64,000 bases of DNA from Aeromonas caviae (lineage in GTDB: Bacteria; Pseudomonadota; Gammaproteobacteria; Enterobacterales; Aeromonadaceae). The stretch lies in contig NZ_CDBK01000088.1 in the NCBI RefSeq assembly GCF_000819785.1, positions 68,064-132,063 of the forward strand, read 5' to 3'. Under the pieces are notes generated by a model. That model searched no databases, was not told where the DNA came from, and worked only from the letters and a program-made list of their open reading frames with translations. The first letter of the stretch is position 1, and each line of letters starts with the position of its first letter. This document shows, in pieces, positions 34,897-44,230 of this stretch. The position numbers and the translations under genes are program-made.

Positions 34897-36204
34897 TTAT
34901 TGTGTTGCTTTGAAATCTTGGGGCTGTATTGGGGCCAAATCTGAAAAGTTGGCTCCAAGCCTGCCCCAAACCCTGTCCGCTTCGTCGCGGTCTTGTTCGG
35001 GGATCCATTTGCCATAGACTGTTCGCACCATGGTGCTGTCCTCGTGCCCAAGGTAAGACGCAACCCATTCAGGGTTTGCGCCAGCGGTCAGCATCCAGCA
35101 AGCAAATGTATGGCGCATATGGTATTGGGTTCGGCGGCGAATGCCAGCCCTCTTTATCAACCTGTCCCATTTGTCACCCAAGGTGAAGGCCGTGTAGCAG
35201 ATGCTGAGCCCGGGTGTCTTGCTGGTTACATCGGGGCTGAACACGAACGTGACCTTTTCATCTACCTGCCGGCGGTCCCGCAGCGTCTTCTTGATGTAGT
35301 GGGATTGGCGCATGGCTGTCATTGGCCGCATGCGTCTTAGTGCCTCAATTGCCGGTGGGAGGAGCACAATCGTTCGCTCATGACCTGTCTTCGGCACCTT
35401 GAAGTTGCGGGCCTGGGTGATGTTGCGGCGGATCTGCAATTCCCCGCGCTCCAGGTCAACATCCTCCCATGCCAAGGAGCAGAGCTCCCCAGTACGCATG
35501 CCTGTCCAGCAGGCGAGCTGGACCCACATTGCGTCCATGTCGTGCCTGGCAGACTCCTGCAGGCGACGAAACTCATCTTGATCAAATGGGTCTGGTTTAT
35601 CCCGGATCACTTCCACCTTGGTCAGCACTGAAGAAAGGTCCTGATGGGTGTAGCCGTTCTGCTTGGCGAAGTTGAACAGCCCAGCGGCGACCATCATGTA
35701 GTAGTTGACCGATCTCGGAGCCAAGGGCTTGCTGGTTCTGTTACGCGGCTCGGTCATCAGGTACCGGCGCCATTGCTGCAGGTCTTCGGTCCGGAAGGTG
35801 CTGACGACCCGGGTGTGGTCCAGGTCAGATGCCAGCATCCCCAGGATTGAGCGATATCGGCCACGGGCGTTATCGCCTATGTCCACATCCTTGATCTTCA
35901 GGTAGTGCTCTACCAGGTCGCCCAGAGAGATGTCCCGGCTTGCGGTCGTGCCGGCGAACCGGTGGGCGTTCTTACTGTCTGGGAAGTGTTTGGCGTAGTC
36001 GAAGACACCGATGGCGATTTCATGCAGGATAGCCTCCCGCTTGCGGGAGGCGTGCTTGATGTTGGCTTTGGTGGCCGGCATGTTGAGCGTTTCCCGGCAT
36101 CGCTTGCCGTGGAATCGGAAGTCGATGCGAAGACTCTTGCCGTGCAGTTCGACACCTGGTGTTTCAGCAACGATGTCGATCAGTTCTTGGTTCCGGTCAG
36201 CCAA
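34897..36204 (-). CDS. int: Prophage tyrosine integrase
   Basis: The 435-residue protein has an N-terminal arm-binding part (GKSLRIDFRFHGKRCRETL, near 22-40), a SAM-like core-binding part, and a catalytic domain with TGMRTGELCSLAWEDV (Arg), MRHTFACWML (His-x-x-Arg), YLGHEDSTMV and the nucleophile in VRTVYGKWI. It integrates the prophage beside ettA. Its start overlaps the excisionase gene by 25 bases, so the two are translated from one leftward message. Confidence 0.95.
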   Translation of the reverse strand: MADRNQELIDIVAETPGVELHGKSLRIDFRFHGKRCRETLNMPATKANIKHASRKREAILHEIAIGVFDYAKHFPDSKNAHRFAGTTASRDISLGDLVEHYLKIKDVDIGDNARGRYRSILGMLASDLDHTRVVSTFRTEDLQQWRRYLMTEPRNRTSKPLAPRSVNYYMMVAAGLFNFAKQNGYTHQDLSSVLTKVEVIRDKPDPFDQDEFRRLQESARHDMDAMWVQLACWTGMRTGELCSLAWEDVDLERGELQIRRNITQARNFKVPKTGHERTIVLLPPAIEALRRMRPMTAMRQSHYIKKTLRDRRQVDEKVTFVFSPDVTSKTPGLSICYTAFTLGDKWDRLIKRAGIRRRTQYHMRHTFACWMLTAGANPEWVASYLGHEDSTMVRTVYGKWIPEQDRDEADRVWGRLGANFSDLAPIQPQDFKATQ

Positions 36205-36389
36205 TCCTCATATCTCCGCCAGTGATAGACATACTTCCCATCCGGGGCCAACTTGTAGTGGACCCCCTCTATAAGCTGGCCCTTCTTCCGCTTCTCGCTG
36301 ATGGCCTTCTCAGTGTACCCGAACATCTCTCCCAAAACTCGAGGCAGAACCCAGCTGGGGCGTTCCATCACAACCACTTTCTGATGCAT
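36180..36389 (-). CDS. xis: Excisionase-like DNA-binding protein
   Basis: The 69-residue protein MHQKVVVMERPSWVLPRVL... has an HTH (EMFGYTEKAISEKRKKGQ) and a wing with WRRYEDWL, as in the DUF1233 excisionases coded next to lambdoid integrases. AAGGAG lies eight bases before this ATG. An ATG two codons upstream is too close to that site. Confidence 0.85.
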   Translation of the reverse strand: MHQKVVVMERPSWVLPRVLGEMFGYTEKAISEKRKKGQLIEGVHYKLAPDGKYVYHWRRYEDWLTGTKN

Positions 36390-36455
36390 ATTCATGTCTC
36401 CTTTACGCCTCACGGCGAGAAGAGCGGCCCCATGGGGCCACTGTCTTTCGTTACG

Positions 36456-36929
36456 CTAGAACGGCAGATCGTCGTCATAAGCGATCGGTTGTTCGGTGTA
36501 GGCCGGTGATTGCGCCGGCTGTGGCGTTGGCCTTTGCTGGCTGCCTGCCGCTTGCTGTTTCCCTCCTCCGTTTTGCCCGCTTCCTCCAAGCATCTGCATC
36601 ACCCCTGTGAAGCTGTCCACGAGCACCTCGGTGGTGTAGCGCTCCTGGCCGCTCTGGTCCTGCCATTTGCGAGTCCGCAGTTTGCCCTCCACATAGACCT
36701 GAGAGCCCTTCTTCAGGTGCTTCCCTGCCACCTCAGCCAACATTCCCATGAACACGACACGATGCCACTCGGTGCGCTCCTTGGCCTCGCCGGTCTGCTT
36801 ATCGCGCCAGGTGTCGGAGGTCGCCAAAGTGATGCTGGTGACAGCGTTCCCGCCGGGCATGTAGCGCACTTCGGGATCCTGGCCGAGGTTGCCGATCAGG
36901 ATGACCTTGTTGATACCGCGGCTGGCCAT
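36456..36929 (-). CDS. ssb: Single-stranded DNA-binding protein
   Basis: The 157-residue protein has an OB fold (residues 1-110) beginning [20 protein letters not shown], then [10 protein letters not shown] and [11 protein letters not shown] Gln/Gly/Pro-rich linker leads to the acidic tail DDDLPF, which recruits partner proteins. It is probably used in phage replication or recombination. The start overlaps the preceding small gene (TGATG). Confidence 0.95.
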   Translation of the reverse strand: MASRGINKVILIGNLGQDPEVRYMPGGNAVTSITLATSDTWRDKQTGEAKERTEWHRVVFMGMLAEVAGKHLKKGSQVYVEGKLRTRKWQDQSGQERYTTEVLVDSFTGVMQMLGGSGQNGGGKQQAAGSQQRPTPQPAQSPAYTEQPIAYDDDLPF

Positions 36930-37186
36930 CAGCGATGCTCCTGGGTTTGATAGAGCTGCTGGAACTTGGTGTTGACCTGCCTCCATTGGGGGTCCTTTGC
37001 CTGCTTGAGGCAGTGGATACGGCGAGCCATCGCGAACTTGGCCTTTTCCAACATATTGGCGCTGGTGGCGTGGTGCTGGGCTTTCTTGTAGGAGAGGGCC
37101 GCATCCTGATGGTTGCCGGCATGCTCCTGCTGGATGGCCTGCTTGAGATCATCCCGGTAATTGCGCTGGTAAAGTTTGATATGCAT
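36929..37186 (-). CDS. Small helical phage protein
   Basis: The 85-residue protein [20 protein letters not shown]... is basic and seems all-helical, with a TPR-like [12 protein letters not shown] segment. It overlaps ssb by one base. No function recognised. Confidence 0.6.
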   Translation of the reverse strand: MHIKLYQRNYRDDLKQAIQQEHAGNHQDAALSYKKAQHHATSANMLEKAKFAMARRIHCLKQAKDPQWRQVNTKFQQLYQTQEHR

Positions 37187-37241
37187 CGTGTCCTCCCGGA
37201 CAGTCGTGGTTCGTTACATCCAGGCCTGCATGGCCGGGCAT

Positions 37242-37436
37242 TCAATTCAGGGGGCATTCAATCTCCTGGTACTCCAGTTCGTTGAAATTCAGATACTGGG
37301 CCGGGGCCTTGTCGATGGCGGCCAGCCGGATCTGTTGGTGGGTCATCGGGTGGTGCGCCTCGATGGTCCCGGTCAGGCGATCCGGCGCAGCCCCCAACTC
37401 TGTGGCCGCATTCAGGGTGTAGGTGTAACGGTGCAT
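37242..37436 (-). CDS. Small phage protein
   Basis: The 64-residue protein MHRYTYTLNAATELGAAPD... has AAGGAG before its ATG. It overlaps the end of the next upstream gene by 25 bases. No family recognised. Confidence 0.55.
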   Translation of the reverse strand: MHRYTYTLNAATELGAAPDRLTGTIEAHHPMTHQQIRLAAIDKAPAQYLNFNELEYQEIECPLN

Positions 37437-37849
37437 TGGCCTGCTCCTTTGGTTGTGTCGATTTGCCAGCGATAACCGCCGTGTTGTTTCTGCTGGCCGG
37501 CAAGACAGCGGGTGATGCCGACCCTGACAAAACCGCCTTTGGTCTCTGCATCAGTGACACTGTCGAACCGGACGACCTGATCCCCATTGATGCCGATCAC
37601 CGGGGTCTTGCGCCATTGCGGCGGTTTGACTGCATCAACGAAGAGGCGGCGGGTATGGCGCCCGCGACCGTTGTCCCCAACCATGCAGAAGTGTTCAATC
37701 CGGGTGGTGAAGCGGGCCTCCCTGTGGATCTGGCCCATCACGATGCTGGCCTCACTGACAGTGAGGGAGAACTCGGCGGCTACATCGGCACTGATGGCGC
37801 CGCCGGTGCGGGCATGAATCCACTCGGCAACGTCCTGAACAACGCTCAT
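37412..37849 (-). CDS. Phage protein with HTH-like N-terminus
   Basis: The 145-residue protein has an N-terminal segment (VAEWIHARTGGAISADVAAE, FSLTVSEASIVMGQI) that looks like a winged helix. The rest contains several basic strands. It overlaps the methyltransferase gene by four bases. It may regulate or assist the methyltransferases, but nothing proves it. Confidence 0.55.
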   Translation of the reverse strand: MSVVQDVAEWIHARTGGAISADVAAEFSLTVSEASIVMGQIHREARFTTRIEHFCMVGDNGRGRHTRRLFVDAVKPPQWRKTPVIGINGDQVVRFDSVTDAETKGGFVRVGITRCLAGQQKQHGGYRWQIDTTKGAGQCTVTPTP

Positions 37850-39657
37850 GCTGCCCTCCTGGCTTGCAGCTGCTTGTACGGGTTATTGGCTCTGGCGATG
37901 GCCGCCATCGGCGGCGGGCTGACGCTGTTGCCCACCATCAACACTTGATCGGTGATGGAGAGCGGGGTGCCGTCGTGGCCGCGGTCATGGATGTAGTGGC
38001 GCGGCATGCCCTGGCAGCCATAGAGCTCTTTCGGTACCAGCATGCGCAGGCCGATATCCACGATCACCCAGGTGTTGCCGCACCAGGTCACGGTCACCAG
38101 TGCCAGCCGGTCCTTGGTGGTGATGGTGTGCATCGGCTCGGTGACAGCACCCCACTGCCCGCCGCTCGAGTAGTAGCGCATCAGGAAGGCGCTGACCCGC
38201 AGGGCTCCGGCCTCTTGCTCCGGTGTCAGGCCGCACTCACCCGGGCTCGCCATCACGGTCTGCACCAGGGCGTGGTGCTGGCCCGCTGAGACGATGGTGG
38301 GGAGCTGGCTTTCTGGAGTGCTCGGTGGCAGGTTCTTGCGCAGGTGCACCATGAAGGCTGAGGCCAGTTGCTGCTGGCTGCCGCTCGAGGTGATGGTGCT
38401 GCATGGGTCAGTCACGGATCTGGCGGGCACGGTGTTGAACCCACCATTGGCCTGCACCATCAAGGGAGCCGCCAGCATGGACTTGCCACCGCCGCCGGCC
38501 ATGATGGCTGCTGCAGGTTCATCCACCCCGTGCTCACCCCCTTTTCCGAAGTGGCGCACCACCAGAGGGGCCAGACTCGGGTTGCACACGGCGAACGCGC
38601 CACCCTTGGGCCAGCCTGTAATAGTGCGCAATGGGGCATCAACCGAATCGACACCGCGCCCTGACCAGTTGGCCAGCTCGATGACGAAGGGCTTGGGATT
38701 GGTCAGCACCTCGCGGATCACCCCGATTGCCACGCGCTCCAGGGTGGCATCGGCCAGTGGGCGTTTGACGTTCAGCCCCTGTGCCCGGGCTTCTTCCTTG
38801 GTGAGGAAGATGCTGGGGCAGGGGATAGACCAGTCGATGTGATCCGCCGTTACCCGATAGGGCTTGAGGTGGCTGCCTGGTGCCGGGGCCTTGCAATGCG
38901 TCGGGGCGGGCCAGCAAACGGGTTCCCCGTCCCGGCGGGCAACGAGGTAGAGGCGCTGGCGGCTGGTGGCCGCACCGTAATCGGCTGCATTCTTCACGGT
39001 ATGGTCAAGCTCATACCCCATGCGCTCGATGCTGGCCAGAAAGCGGCGCCAAGTCTGGCCTGCCCGCTTGGGATCCGGCACAAGGTATTGCTGCTGGCGT
39101 GGCACCCGCTCCCCGGGCTCGGCGATATGCTGCTCGATCTTGGTCTTCTTGCCGCGCTGAACCTCGACCAGCTTGATGACCCGGCCAGTGGCCTTGTCCC
39201 GCTTGGCGATGAGGGGCCCCCAGGTGCGCATCTGCTTGACGTTCTCCATGGAAAGCACGGCAGGTTTGCTCAGGGCAAGCCATTTGGTGATCACCCATGC
39301 CAGGCTGCGGATCTCCTGCTTGCGCGGCTGACCGCCGGCGGCCTGTGAGTGGTGGGTGCAATCCGGGCTGGCGTGCAGCCAACCGACCGAGCGCCCTGCC
39401 AGCACAGCAACCGGGTCCACGGCCCAGATATCCTCCTGCAGGTGCAGGGCCTCCGGGTGGTTTGCCTGGTGCATGGAAAGAGCCTTCGAGTTGTGGTTGA
39501 TGGCGATGTGCACCGGGCGCCCCAGCCCACGCTCGATCCCGGTGCTGGCACCGCCGCCGCCGGCGAACAAGTCCACGTTGATGGCAGAGTCCAGGTTAAG
39601 CGGGGCCCCGGTCACCTTGGCCCTGACGGCGCGGGAGCGGCGAAGTGATTTGCTCAT
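37846..39657 (-). CDS. DNA cytosine-C5 methyltransferase
   Basis: The 603-residue protein has motif I VDLFAGGGGASTG near 28-40, motif IV in the variant form ASPDCTHHS near 95-103 (the catalytic Cys preceded by Asp where many enzymes have Pro), motif VI MENVKQ, motif VIII with SRQRLYLVAR, and motif X VGNSVSPPP near 580. The methylation probably protects phage DNA from host restriction. It overlaps the adenine methyltransferase gene by four bases. No restriction endonuclease gene is adjacent. Confidence 0.92.
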   Translation of the reverse strand: MSKSLRRSRAVRAKVTGAPLNLDSAINVDLFAGGGGASTGIERGLGRPVHIAINHNSKALSMHQANHPEALHLQEDIWAVDPVAVLAGRSVGWLHASPDCTHHSQAAGGQPRKQEIRSLAWVITKWLALSKPAVLSMENVKQMRTWGPLIAKRDKATGRVIKLVEVQRGKKTKIEQHIAEPGERVPRQQQYLVPDPKRAGQTWRRFLASIERMGYELDHTVKNAADYGAATSRQRLYLVARRDGEPVCWPAPTHCKAPAPGSHLKPYRVTADHIDWSIPCPSIFLTKEEARAQGLNVKRPLADATLERVAIGVIREVLTNPKPFVIELANWSGRGVDSVDAPLRTITGWPKGGAFAVCNPSLAPLVVRHFGKGGEHGVDEPAAAIMAGGGGKSMLAAPLMVQANGGFNTVPARSVTDPCSTITSSGSQQQLASAFMVHLRKNLPPSTPESQLPTIVSAGQHHALVQTVMASPGECGLTPEQEAGALRVSAFLMRYYSSGGQWGAVTEPMHTITTKDRLALVTVTWCGNTWVIVDIGLRMLVPKELYGCQGMPRHYIHDRGHDGTPLSITDQVLMVGNSVSPPPMAAIARANNPYKQLQARRAA

Positions 39658-41399
39658 GCCATCACCTCATTCACTCGGGTAATGGCGTTGATCATCACGC
39701 TCTTTTGCGTGACGGGGCTGAGGGTCGGCTCGTTATGCAGGGCGTTCAGCAAGGCGATGACGGCCTCCTGGCGGTGCAGGTCGAGCATGGTGAAGGCCTC
39801 TGTGAAGTTGTATCCCTCAACCTGCTTCAGAGTGGAGACAGTCTTGCGCAGCAGCGCTTTGGTTTCCTCGTCCAGAGTGGTGTATTCGTCCATGAGCTGC
39901 TCGTCGCTGACCGAGATGGCGATCGCTACCTCCCGGGCGGTGTAGTGCTCCTTGGCGCCGTAGAGCACGGTCAGCACGGCGACGAAGCACGACCACTCGG
40001 CGCCACCCAGATTGAGCTCGTCGTTCTGGTAGTCGAAGGCCCAGTCTTCCAGCGGCTTGATGTTGGGGGCCTCGTCTTGCTGGTGGCTATCCGGTTCTGG
40101 CTCAGACAACAGCTCGAGCTGCAGTTCGCTCTGCACAGGTTCGGCACTCTGCGCCAACAGCTCGGCGGCTTTGGCGGTGGCCTGTGCCAGCAGATCGCCG
40201 GGGGCCGTCAGGTTGTCGATGATCCAGGCGGCCAGCTCGGCGGTCCTGGCCGGGGTCAGGATGTCCGCATCGTCGATCTGGTAGATAACCCCCTTCACTG
40301 CGGGGTGGCGCTGCCAGTGGGGCAGGGCGGGTGATCGATTATCTTCTGCGACAAAGCCCTGATGGATAGGCTTACCGGCCAGCAGGTTGGCGACGGCCAG
40401 ATCAAGCCGATAGAAGATCTCGGAGAGTGGATAGGGCTCGTCCAGCCAACCCTGCACATAGCCCCTGACCGTGGCCAGCTGCTCTTCGCTCAGGTCGCTG
40501 CACTCGAGCTGTTTGCCCATGATGCTGCCAGCATCGGAATAGCCCTGCTCGGCCAGCATGGTGCTGTCCGTGATGGGCAATACCAGCTCCAGCATTGCCA
40601 GCTCGTCAGCCGCAGCGGCGTTGGTCGTGTCATCGCTGGCCACTGGCGGTTCCCACGCTGTCGGCTTGGCGACGGCAGGTTCGTCCAGCAGCATGGCTGG
40701 CTCGGTAGAAGTGGCCTTGGCGATGGCCTGGCTGGCTTCTTCGTTGAGGGCAACCGCCTGGCGGTGGATCATGTCGAGGATGATCTGGCCGGTGGTGATG
40801 AGGTCATCCCGGCGCAGGCGTGCCTCGGGTCGACGCTCGCCCTGCCAGCTTGCATCGAAGATCGCCACGGCAGAGGCAAAGCCGCTGGCGCTGGGTTTGT
40901 CCTGCTTCGGATCGCGGGGCACGTACCAGCTCGGGACTTCAAAGCCGATGCGGCCGCTGATGAACTGGATGAAGTCGGCATCCTCCGGCCACCAGGTCTC
41001 GCTGGTGGCTGCCTTGATGAGCAGCATGATCTTGGCGCCCTGTGCCCGCTGCTCGCGGCAGTAGTTGAGGATGGCCTCCATCCCGGTGATGGGGTTGCCC
41101 TCGCTATCCGTGCAAGGGCGGGAGTAGGGCGGGTTGCCGAAGGCGGCACCACCGAAGCAGCGCAGGTCGGCGGCCAGCTCCTGGGTGAGGGCATTGTCTT
41201 CGGCGTCGTAGTAGTGCGGCACCAGAGCGTTGCAGTCATCGGCGAACATGTCGAGCACTACCGGCCCCAGGGTGGGGGCGAACTGGTGGAACAGGCCCCA
41301 GGCCAATGCCTTGGGGGTCTGCCATTGGTCGCCAATCTGCTTGAGCTCGTGGTCAGGCTGGGCCTGCAGTTCTGCCAGCGCTTGGGCGTAGTGGTTCAT
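39654..41399 (-). CDS. Phage N6-adenine DNA methyltransferase with long C-terminal extension
   Basis: The 581-residue protein has an N-terminal Dam-like phage domain: DQWQTPKALAWGLF near 23-36, VLDMFADDCNALVP near 47-60, and the catalytic FGNPPYSRP near 85-93. Beyond about residue 215 it carries a long acidic helical extension with no motif known to me. The usual phage enzyme is about 170-200 residues, so the extension is unusual. It modifies adenine in phage DNA, presumably against restriction. Confidence 0.88.
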   Translation of the reverse strand: MNHYAQALAELQAQPDHELKQIGDQWQTPKALAWGLFHQFAPTLGPVVLDMFADDCNALVPHYYDAEDNALTQELAADLRCFGGAAFGNPPYSRPCTDSEGNPITGMEAILNYCREQRAQGAKIMLLIKAATSETWWPEDADFIQFISGRIGFEVPSWYVPRDPKQDKPSASGFASAVAIFDASWQGERRPEARLRRDDLITTGQIILDMIHRQAVALNEEASQAIAKATSTEPAMLLDEPAVAKPTAWEPPVASDDTTNAAAADELAMLELVLPITDSTMLAEQGYSDAGSIMGKQLECSDLSEEQLATVRGYVQGWLDEPYPLSEIFYRLDLAVANLLAGKPIHQGFVAEDNRSPALPHWQRHPAVKGVIYQIDDADILTPARTAELAAWIIDNLTAPGDLLAQATAKAAELLAQSAEPVQSELQLELLSEPEPDSHQQDEAPNIKPLEDWAFDYQNDELNLGGAEWSCFVAVLTVLYGAKEHYTAREVAIAISVSDEQLMDEYTTLDEETKALLRKTVSTLKQVEGYNFTEAFTMLDLHRQEAVIALLNALHNEPTLSPVTQKSVMINAITRVNEVMA

Positions 41400-41436
41400 C
41401 GTTGCCTCTTCGTTGAGATATGACCCGCTCCCCGGA

Positions 41437-41640
41437 TCAGGGCTTGGCCTTCTTTGCGACCCTGGCTACTGCGCGGGCCGCCTTGAGGCACTCATCGAAC
41501 ACCTTCCCCTTGGCGAAGCTGGGCGTCCGGTCAAAATAGAAGGTGGCTTCTTTCACCCCCAGCGAGACCGCATGGGGGGGGAATTCCTCCTTCTCCAGCG
41601 TTGCCTTGATGTGCTTGGCAATGAACTCGCGTGGGTGCAT
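41437..41640 (-). CDS. Small phage protein
   Basis: The 67-residue protein MHPREFIAKHIKATLEKEEF... ends in an Ala/Lys-rich helix. GGAGG lies five bases upstream of the chosen ATG. It is the first clear gene of the leftward operon. No family recognised. Confidence 0.6.
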   Translation of the reverse strand: MHPREFIAKHIKATLEKEEFPPHAVSLGVKEATFYFDRTPSFAKGKVFDECLKAARAVARVAKKAKP

Positions 41641-41782
41641 GGCTGCCTCCGCTATGTCTGAAATTGGTCTCATCACGCAAGCGACAGGCAATAGGAGGCC
41701 GTGACCCGCTGTTGGGCCGCTATCGCTTGTGGGATAAGGGCCCCGTTGCCGGGGCCAGGAGAGAACAACTCGGGCTGATTGG

Positions 41783-41920
41783 TCAGGGCCCGGAGCCCTG
41801 TGCCAGCATGGGCAGTGGTGCTGCCCTTGATGGCGCCGTCAGGTGGGTGACGGCTGGTATTGCAAGTTGGTCAGCTGCCAGCCCGAGCAGCCAGATCAAC
41901 ATCAGGAGTAGTAACCACAT
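41783..41920 (-). CDS. Possible 45-residue membrane or secreted peptide
   Basis: MWLLLLMLIWLLGLAADQLA... has one strong hydrophobic helix followed by a short Pro/Ala-rich tail. AGGTG lies five bases upstream. It could be a small membrane protein of the leftward operon. It is shorter than usual gene-finder cut-offs and could be chance. Confidence 0.35.
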   Translation of the reverse strand: MWLLLLMLIWLLGLAADQLAIPAVTHLTAPSRAAPLPMLAQGSGP

Positions 41921-42600
41921 GCGTTGCACCTGTGGTGGTGGCTTGAGCACTTCACAGTGAGTCAGCCGTTCTTGCTATTGGTACCGGTGCGCCCTCACGG
42001 GCAGACCTACCTATCGAAACTGTCGCCTCTCGGCGAGGGCCTGGGTGGCGCTTCACAGCGGGACCAGGCGACCGCGTAACCCTGCGGTGGGAGATATGAT
42101 CACCTCCTTGGGGTGGTCAAATCGGTTGGCTGTGGAGGCCGGTGATGTCTTCTCATGCACCATCTCGTCATTCGCGTGTGTTTCCACCCCAACAGGGTCT
42201 TGTTGTCACACGGTTTCGTCCGGCAGCTGCGCTCGCCATCACCACAACTGCGGATTGCACTGGCATCATTGCGGTGTACCGAAAGAACCGGCAGGCCTAC
42301 CATTTCCAATGCAATCCCAGTTGTGTCCCGGCCTTTCACCGGGGGGTGGCTGGGGAGTCAGACCCGCCACTCGCTTCGTTCGCTATCACTTCAACAACGC
42401 TGTCTTTCCAGCTGCCAGCCGGTCACTGACTGTGTTTTCCGGTCACCTTGGTCGGCACGCATACCAGCCTTGCCAAGGGAGAGCGGGGAGGTGAGTCAGC
42501 CCGGTTGCCGGTGTTATGTCCCCAAGCGGTTTGTTGCCACCGCTGCCAGTGTTGTTCTGGCCCTCCGGCTGGGGTCGTCTTTCGCACTGAATTCAATTCC
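41921..42600. other. Leader region of the leftward operon, no clear gene
   Basis: About 680 bases. Open frames here lack ribosome-binding sites. It probably is the untranslated leader from the leftward promoter at 42613-42640, and may carry an antitermination site. Confidence 0.4.
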
Positions 42601-42613
42601 TAACTTTTGGTTA
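42601..42613. promoter_or_regulatory. Phage repressor operator (leftward)
   Basis: TAACTTTTGGTTA, a TAAC-N5-GTTA site like those at 44187 and 44244. It abuts the -10 of the leftward promoter. Confidence 0.6.
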
Positions 42614-42640
42614 GCATATATCAGGTTTGTTTTCGATCAA
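42613..42640 (-). promoter_or_regulatory. Leftward early promoter (pL-like)
   Basis: On the minus strand TTGATC, 16-base spacer, TATGCT, directly next to the operator at 42601-42613. Confidence 0.6.
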
Positions 42641-42724
42641 TACCCGAAAGTTAGGTTTTTTAGTTTTTTTTCATTCAGGCTCATTCGGTGCAAAACTGGG
42701 ACGTGCTGAAGGGAGGGATGCCGA

Positions 42725-43471
42725 GTGAGCAGGTTGATGGAGTGCCAAGCGTGTCATGCGCTGATTGAGGAAGGAGAGAGCCCGTGCCCGCAATGCGGGT
42801 CCACGCTGCTTGGCGGGGTGGGGGCCGACCTGGCCCATCAGTTGGCGGTGAAGCAGCAGCAAGAGGCGTTTGTGGCCACGTACCACACCTGGTCTGATGG
42901 GGGCTGGGAGGGGATAGGGATAGACATGGTCCGCCACCGGTTGGCGGTGCGCTTTTTTGATGGGCATATCCGTGCCCGCAAGATCATCCAGGGTACGCAG
43001 GTGATCGGGGTCAAGGTCAGGGAGACGGCCGGCGCCACGCACACCAAGACGCAGGGCGGCAGTCAGCTAGGTCGGGCGTTGGTTGGCGGTGTGTTGATGG
43101 GCGGTGTCGGCGCATTGCTGGGCGGCCTGAGCGCCAAGCAAACCAGCACGGGGACCGTGTCGTTGGTGCAGGTGTTGATCACCACCCAGGAGCCCGATTA
43201 TCAACTGCTGAGCATCACCCTGCTGGCCGGGGAGTTCAGGGCAGATTCGGCTGCGGTGGCGCAGGCCAGACGGTCTGCAGAGGTGTGGGTGGCGCGAGTA
43301 GAGGGATTGATCCATCAGTGCGCCGCTCAGGCGGTGAGGCCTGAGCACGGCGGCAGTGTGGCAGATGAACTGGGCAAACTGGTGTGGCTGCGTGAGCACG
43401 GTGAGATCACCATGCAGGAGTTCGACCTGCTCAAGCGGCAGTTGCTTGCAAATCGCGATGCAGATTCATAA
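42725..43471 (+). CDS. Zinc-ribbon / glycine-zipper / SHOCT protein
   Basis: The 248-residue protein has an N-terminal zinc ribbon (CQACHALIEEGESPCPQC), a central Gly-rich segment (GRALVGGVLMGGVGALLGG near 118-136) that could insert in membranes, and a C-terminal SHOCT motif (LVWLREHGEITMQEFDLLKR). GTG 42725 has GGGAGG eight bases upstream. The later ATG at 42737 is an alternative. It lies between the repressor gene and the leftward operon and points toward the repressor. Its function is unknown. A superinfection or lysogeny role would fit the place. Confidence 0.7.
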   Translation: MSRLMECQACHALIEEGESPCPQCGSTLLGGVGADLAHQLAVKQQQEAFVATYHTWSDGGWEGIGIDMVRHRLAVRFFDGHIRARKIIQGTQVIGVKVRETAGATHTKTQGGSQLGRALVGGVLMGGVGALLGGLSAKQTSTGTVSLVQVLITTQEPDYQLLSITLLAGEFRADSAAVAQARRSAEVWVARVEGLIHQCAAQAVRPEHGGSVADELGKLVWLREHGEITMQEFDLLKRQLLANRDADS

Positions 43472-43489
43472 CCCGATTGCGGATTGGCG

Positions 43490-44182
43490 TTACTCGACCA
43501 TCACCGAGCAGACCAGTACGGCGCAGATCTGCACGTCTTCATTGACCGGCAGCAGGGGGTATTGCGGGTTGAGGGGTTTTAACCACCAGGAACCGGAATC
43601 CATCACCAGCTCTTTGAAGGTCATGTCGCTGCCATAGCGGGCTATCACCTTCTTGCCATGGGCAGGTTCCACTTCTGGATCCACGATGATGATAGTGCCG
43701 TCAGGGTATGACTTTCCCCCCATGGGCGCGACCATGGAGTCACCCTTCACCCGCACGGCATAGGCCCGGGTGCTGACGCGAACTGGGCTGATGGTGACCT
43801 CTTCTGCCTCTTCCAGACTCGGGATGTCGCCGCAGTCCTTAAACTCCCCGGCACTAACCCACGAAATCAAGGGCACCTGGTAGATAGGGAACGGTTGTGG
43901 CTCGATATTGCCGTCACCCGGATCGGTGCCTGTCAGCAACCACTGCACACTCTTGCCAGTGATGCGCGAGAGCTCTCCCAGGCGCTTTACTTCAGGCAAC
44001 CCCTCACCTTTGAGCCATTTGCGTACAGAGATTTCAGACAGGCTTTCCCTCAACGTGCGTTTAAGTCGAACTATCCGGCCTCGAGCAGGCCAGCCCAATT
44101 CATCGAGAGCGGCATTAAGTCGCTGCGAGAATGCAATTTTGTCGGCTTCAAAACGCGCCATTGGTGTCTGTTTCTCATCCAT
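43490..44182 (-). CDS. CI-type repressor with S24 autoproteolytic domain
   Basis: The 230-residue protein has an N-terminal HTH-like region (about 15-90, ending LSRITGKSVQWLL) and a C-terminal S24 peptidase domain. The cleavage site is in VSAGEF near 109-114, the catalytic Ser in GDSMVAPMG near 147-155, and the catalytic Lys in GKKVIARYG near 175-183. Such repressors hold the lysogenic state and self-cleave on RecA activation. It is divergent from the Cro-like gene, with TAAC-N5-GTTA operators between. Confidence 0.93.
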   Translation of the reverse strand: MDEKQTPMARFEADKIAFSQRLNAALDELGWPARGRIVRLKRTLRESLSEISVRKWLKGEGLPEVKRLGELSRITGKSVQWLLTGTDPGDGNIEPQPFPIYQVPLISWVSAGEFKDCGDIPSLEEAEEVTISPVRVSTRAYAVRVKGDSMVAPMGGKSYPDGTIIIVDPEVEPAHGKKVIARYGSDMTFKELVMDSGSWWLKPLNPQYPLLPVNEDVQICAVLVCSVMVE

Positions 44183-44186
44183 TTCC

Positions 44187-44199
44187 TAACGTCCAGTTA
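44187..44199. promoter_or_regulatory. Phage repressor operator next to the repressor start
   Basis: TAACGTCCAGTTA, five bases upstream of the repressor ATG. Confidence 0.55.
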
Positions 44200-44230
44200 T
44201 TGTTTGTCAATTTCGCCTAACTTTAACCTC

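Noticed and set aside
42045..42494. Frames on both strands in the leader of the leftward operon
   Set aside because: No ribosome-binding sites, Cys/Arg/Pro-rich products and no coding pattern.
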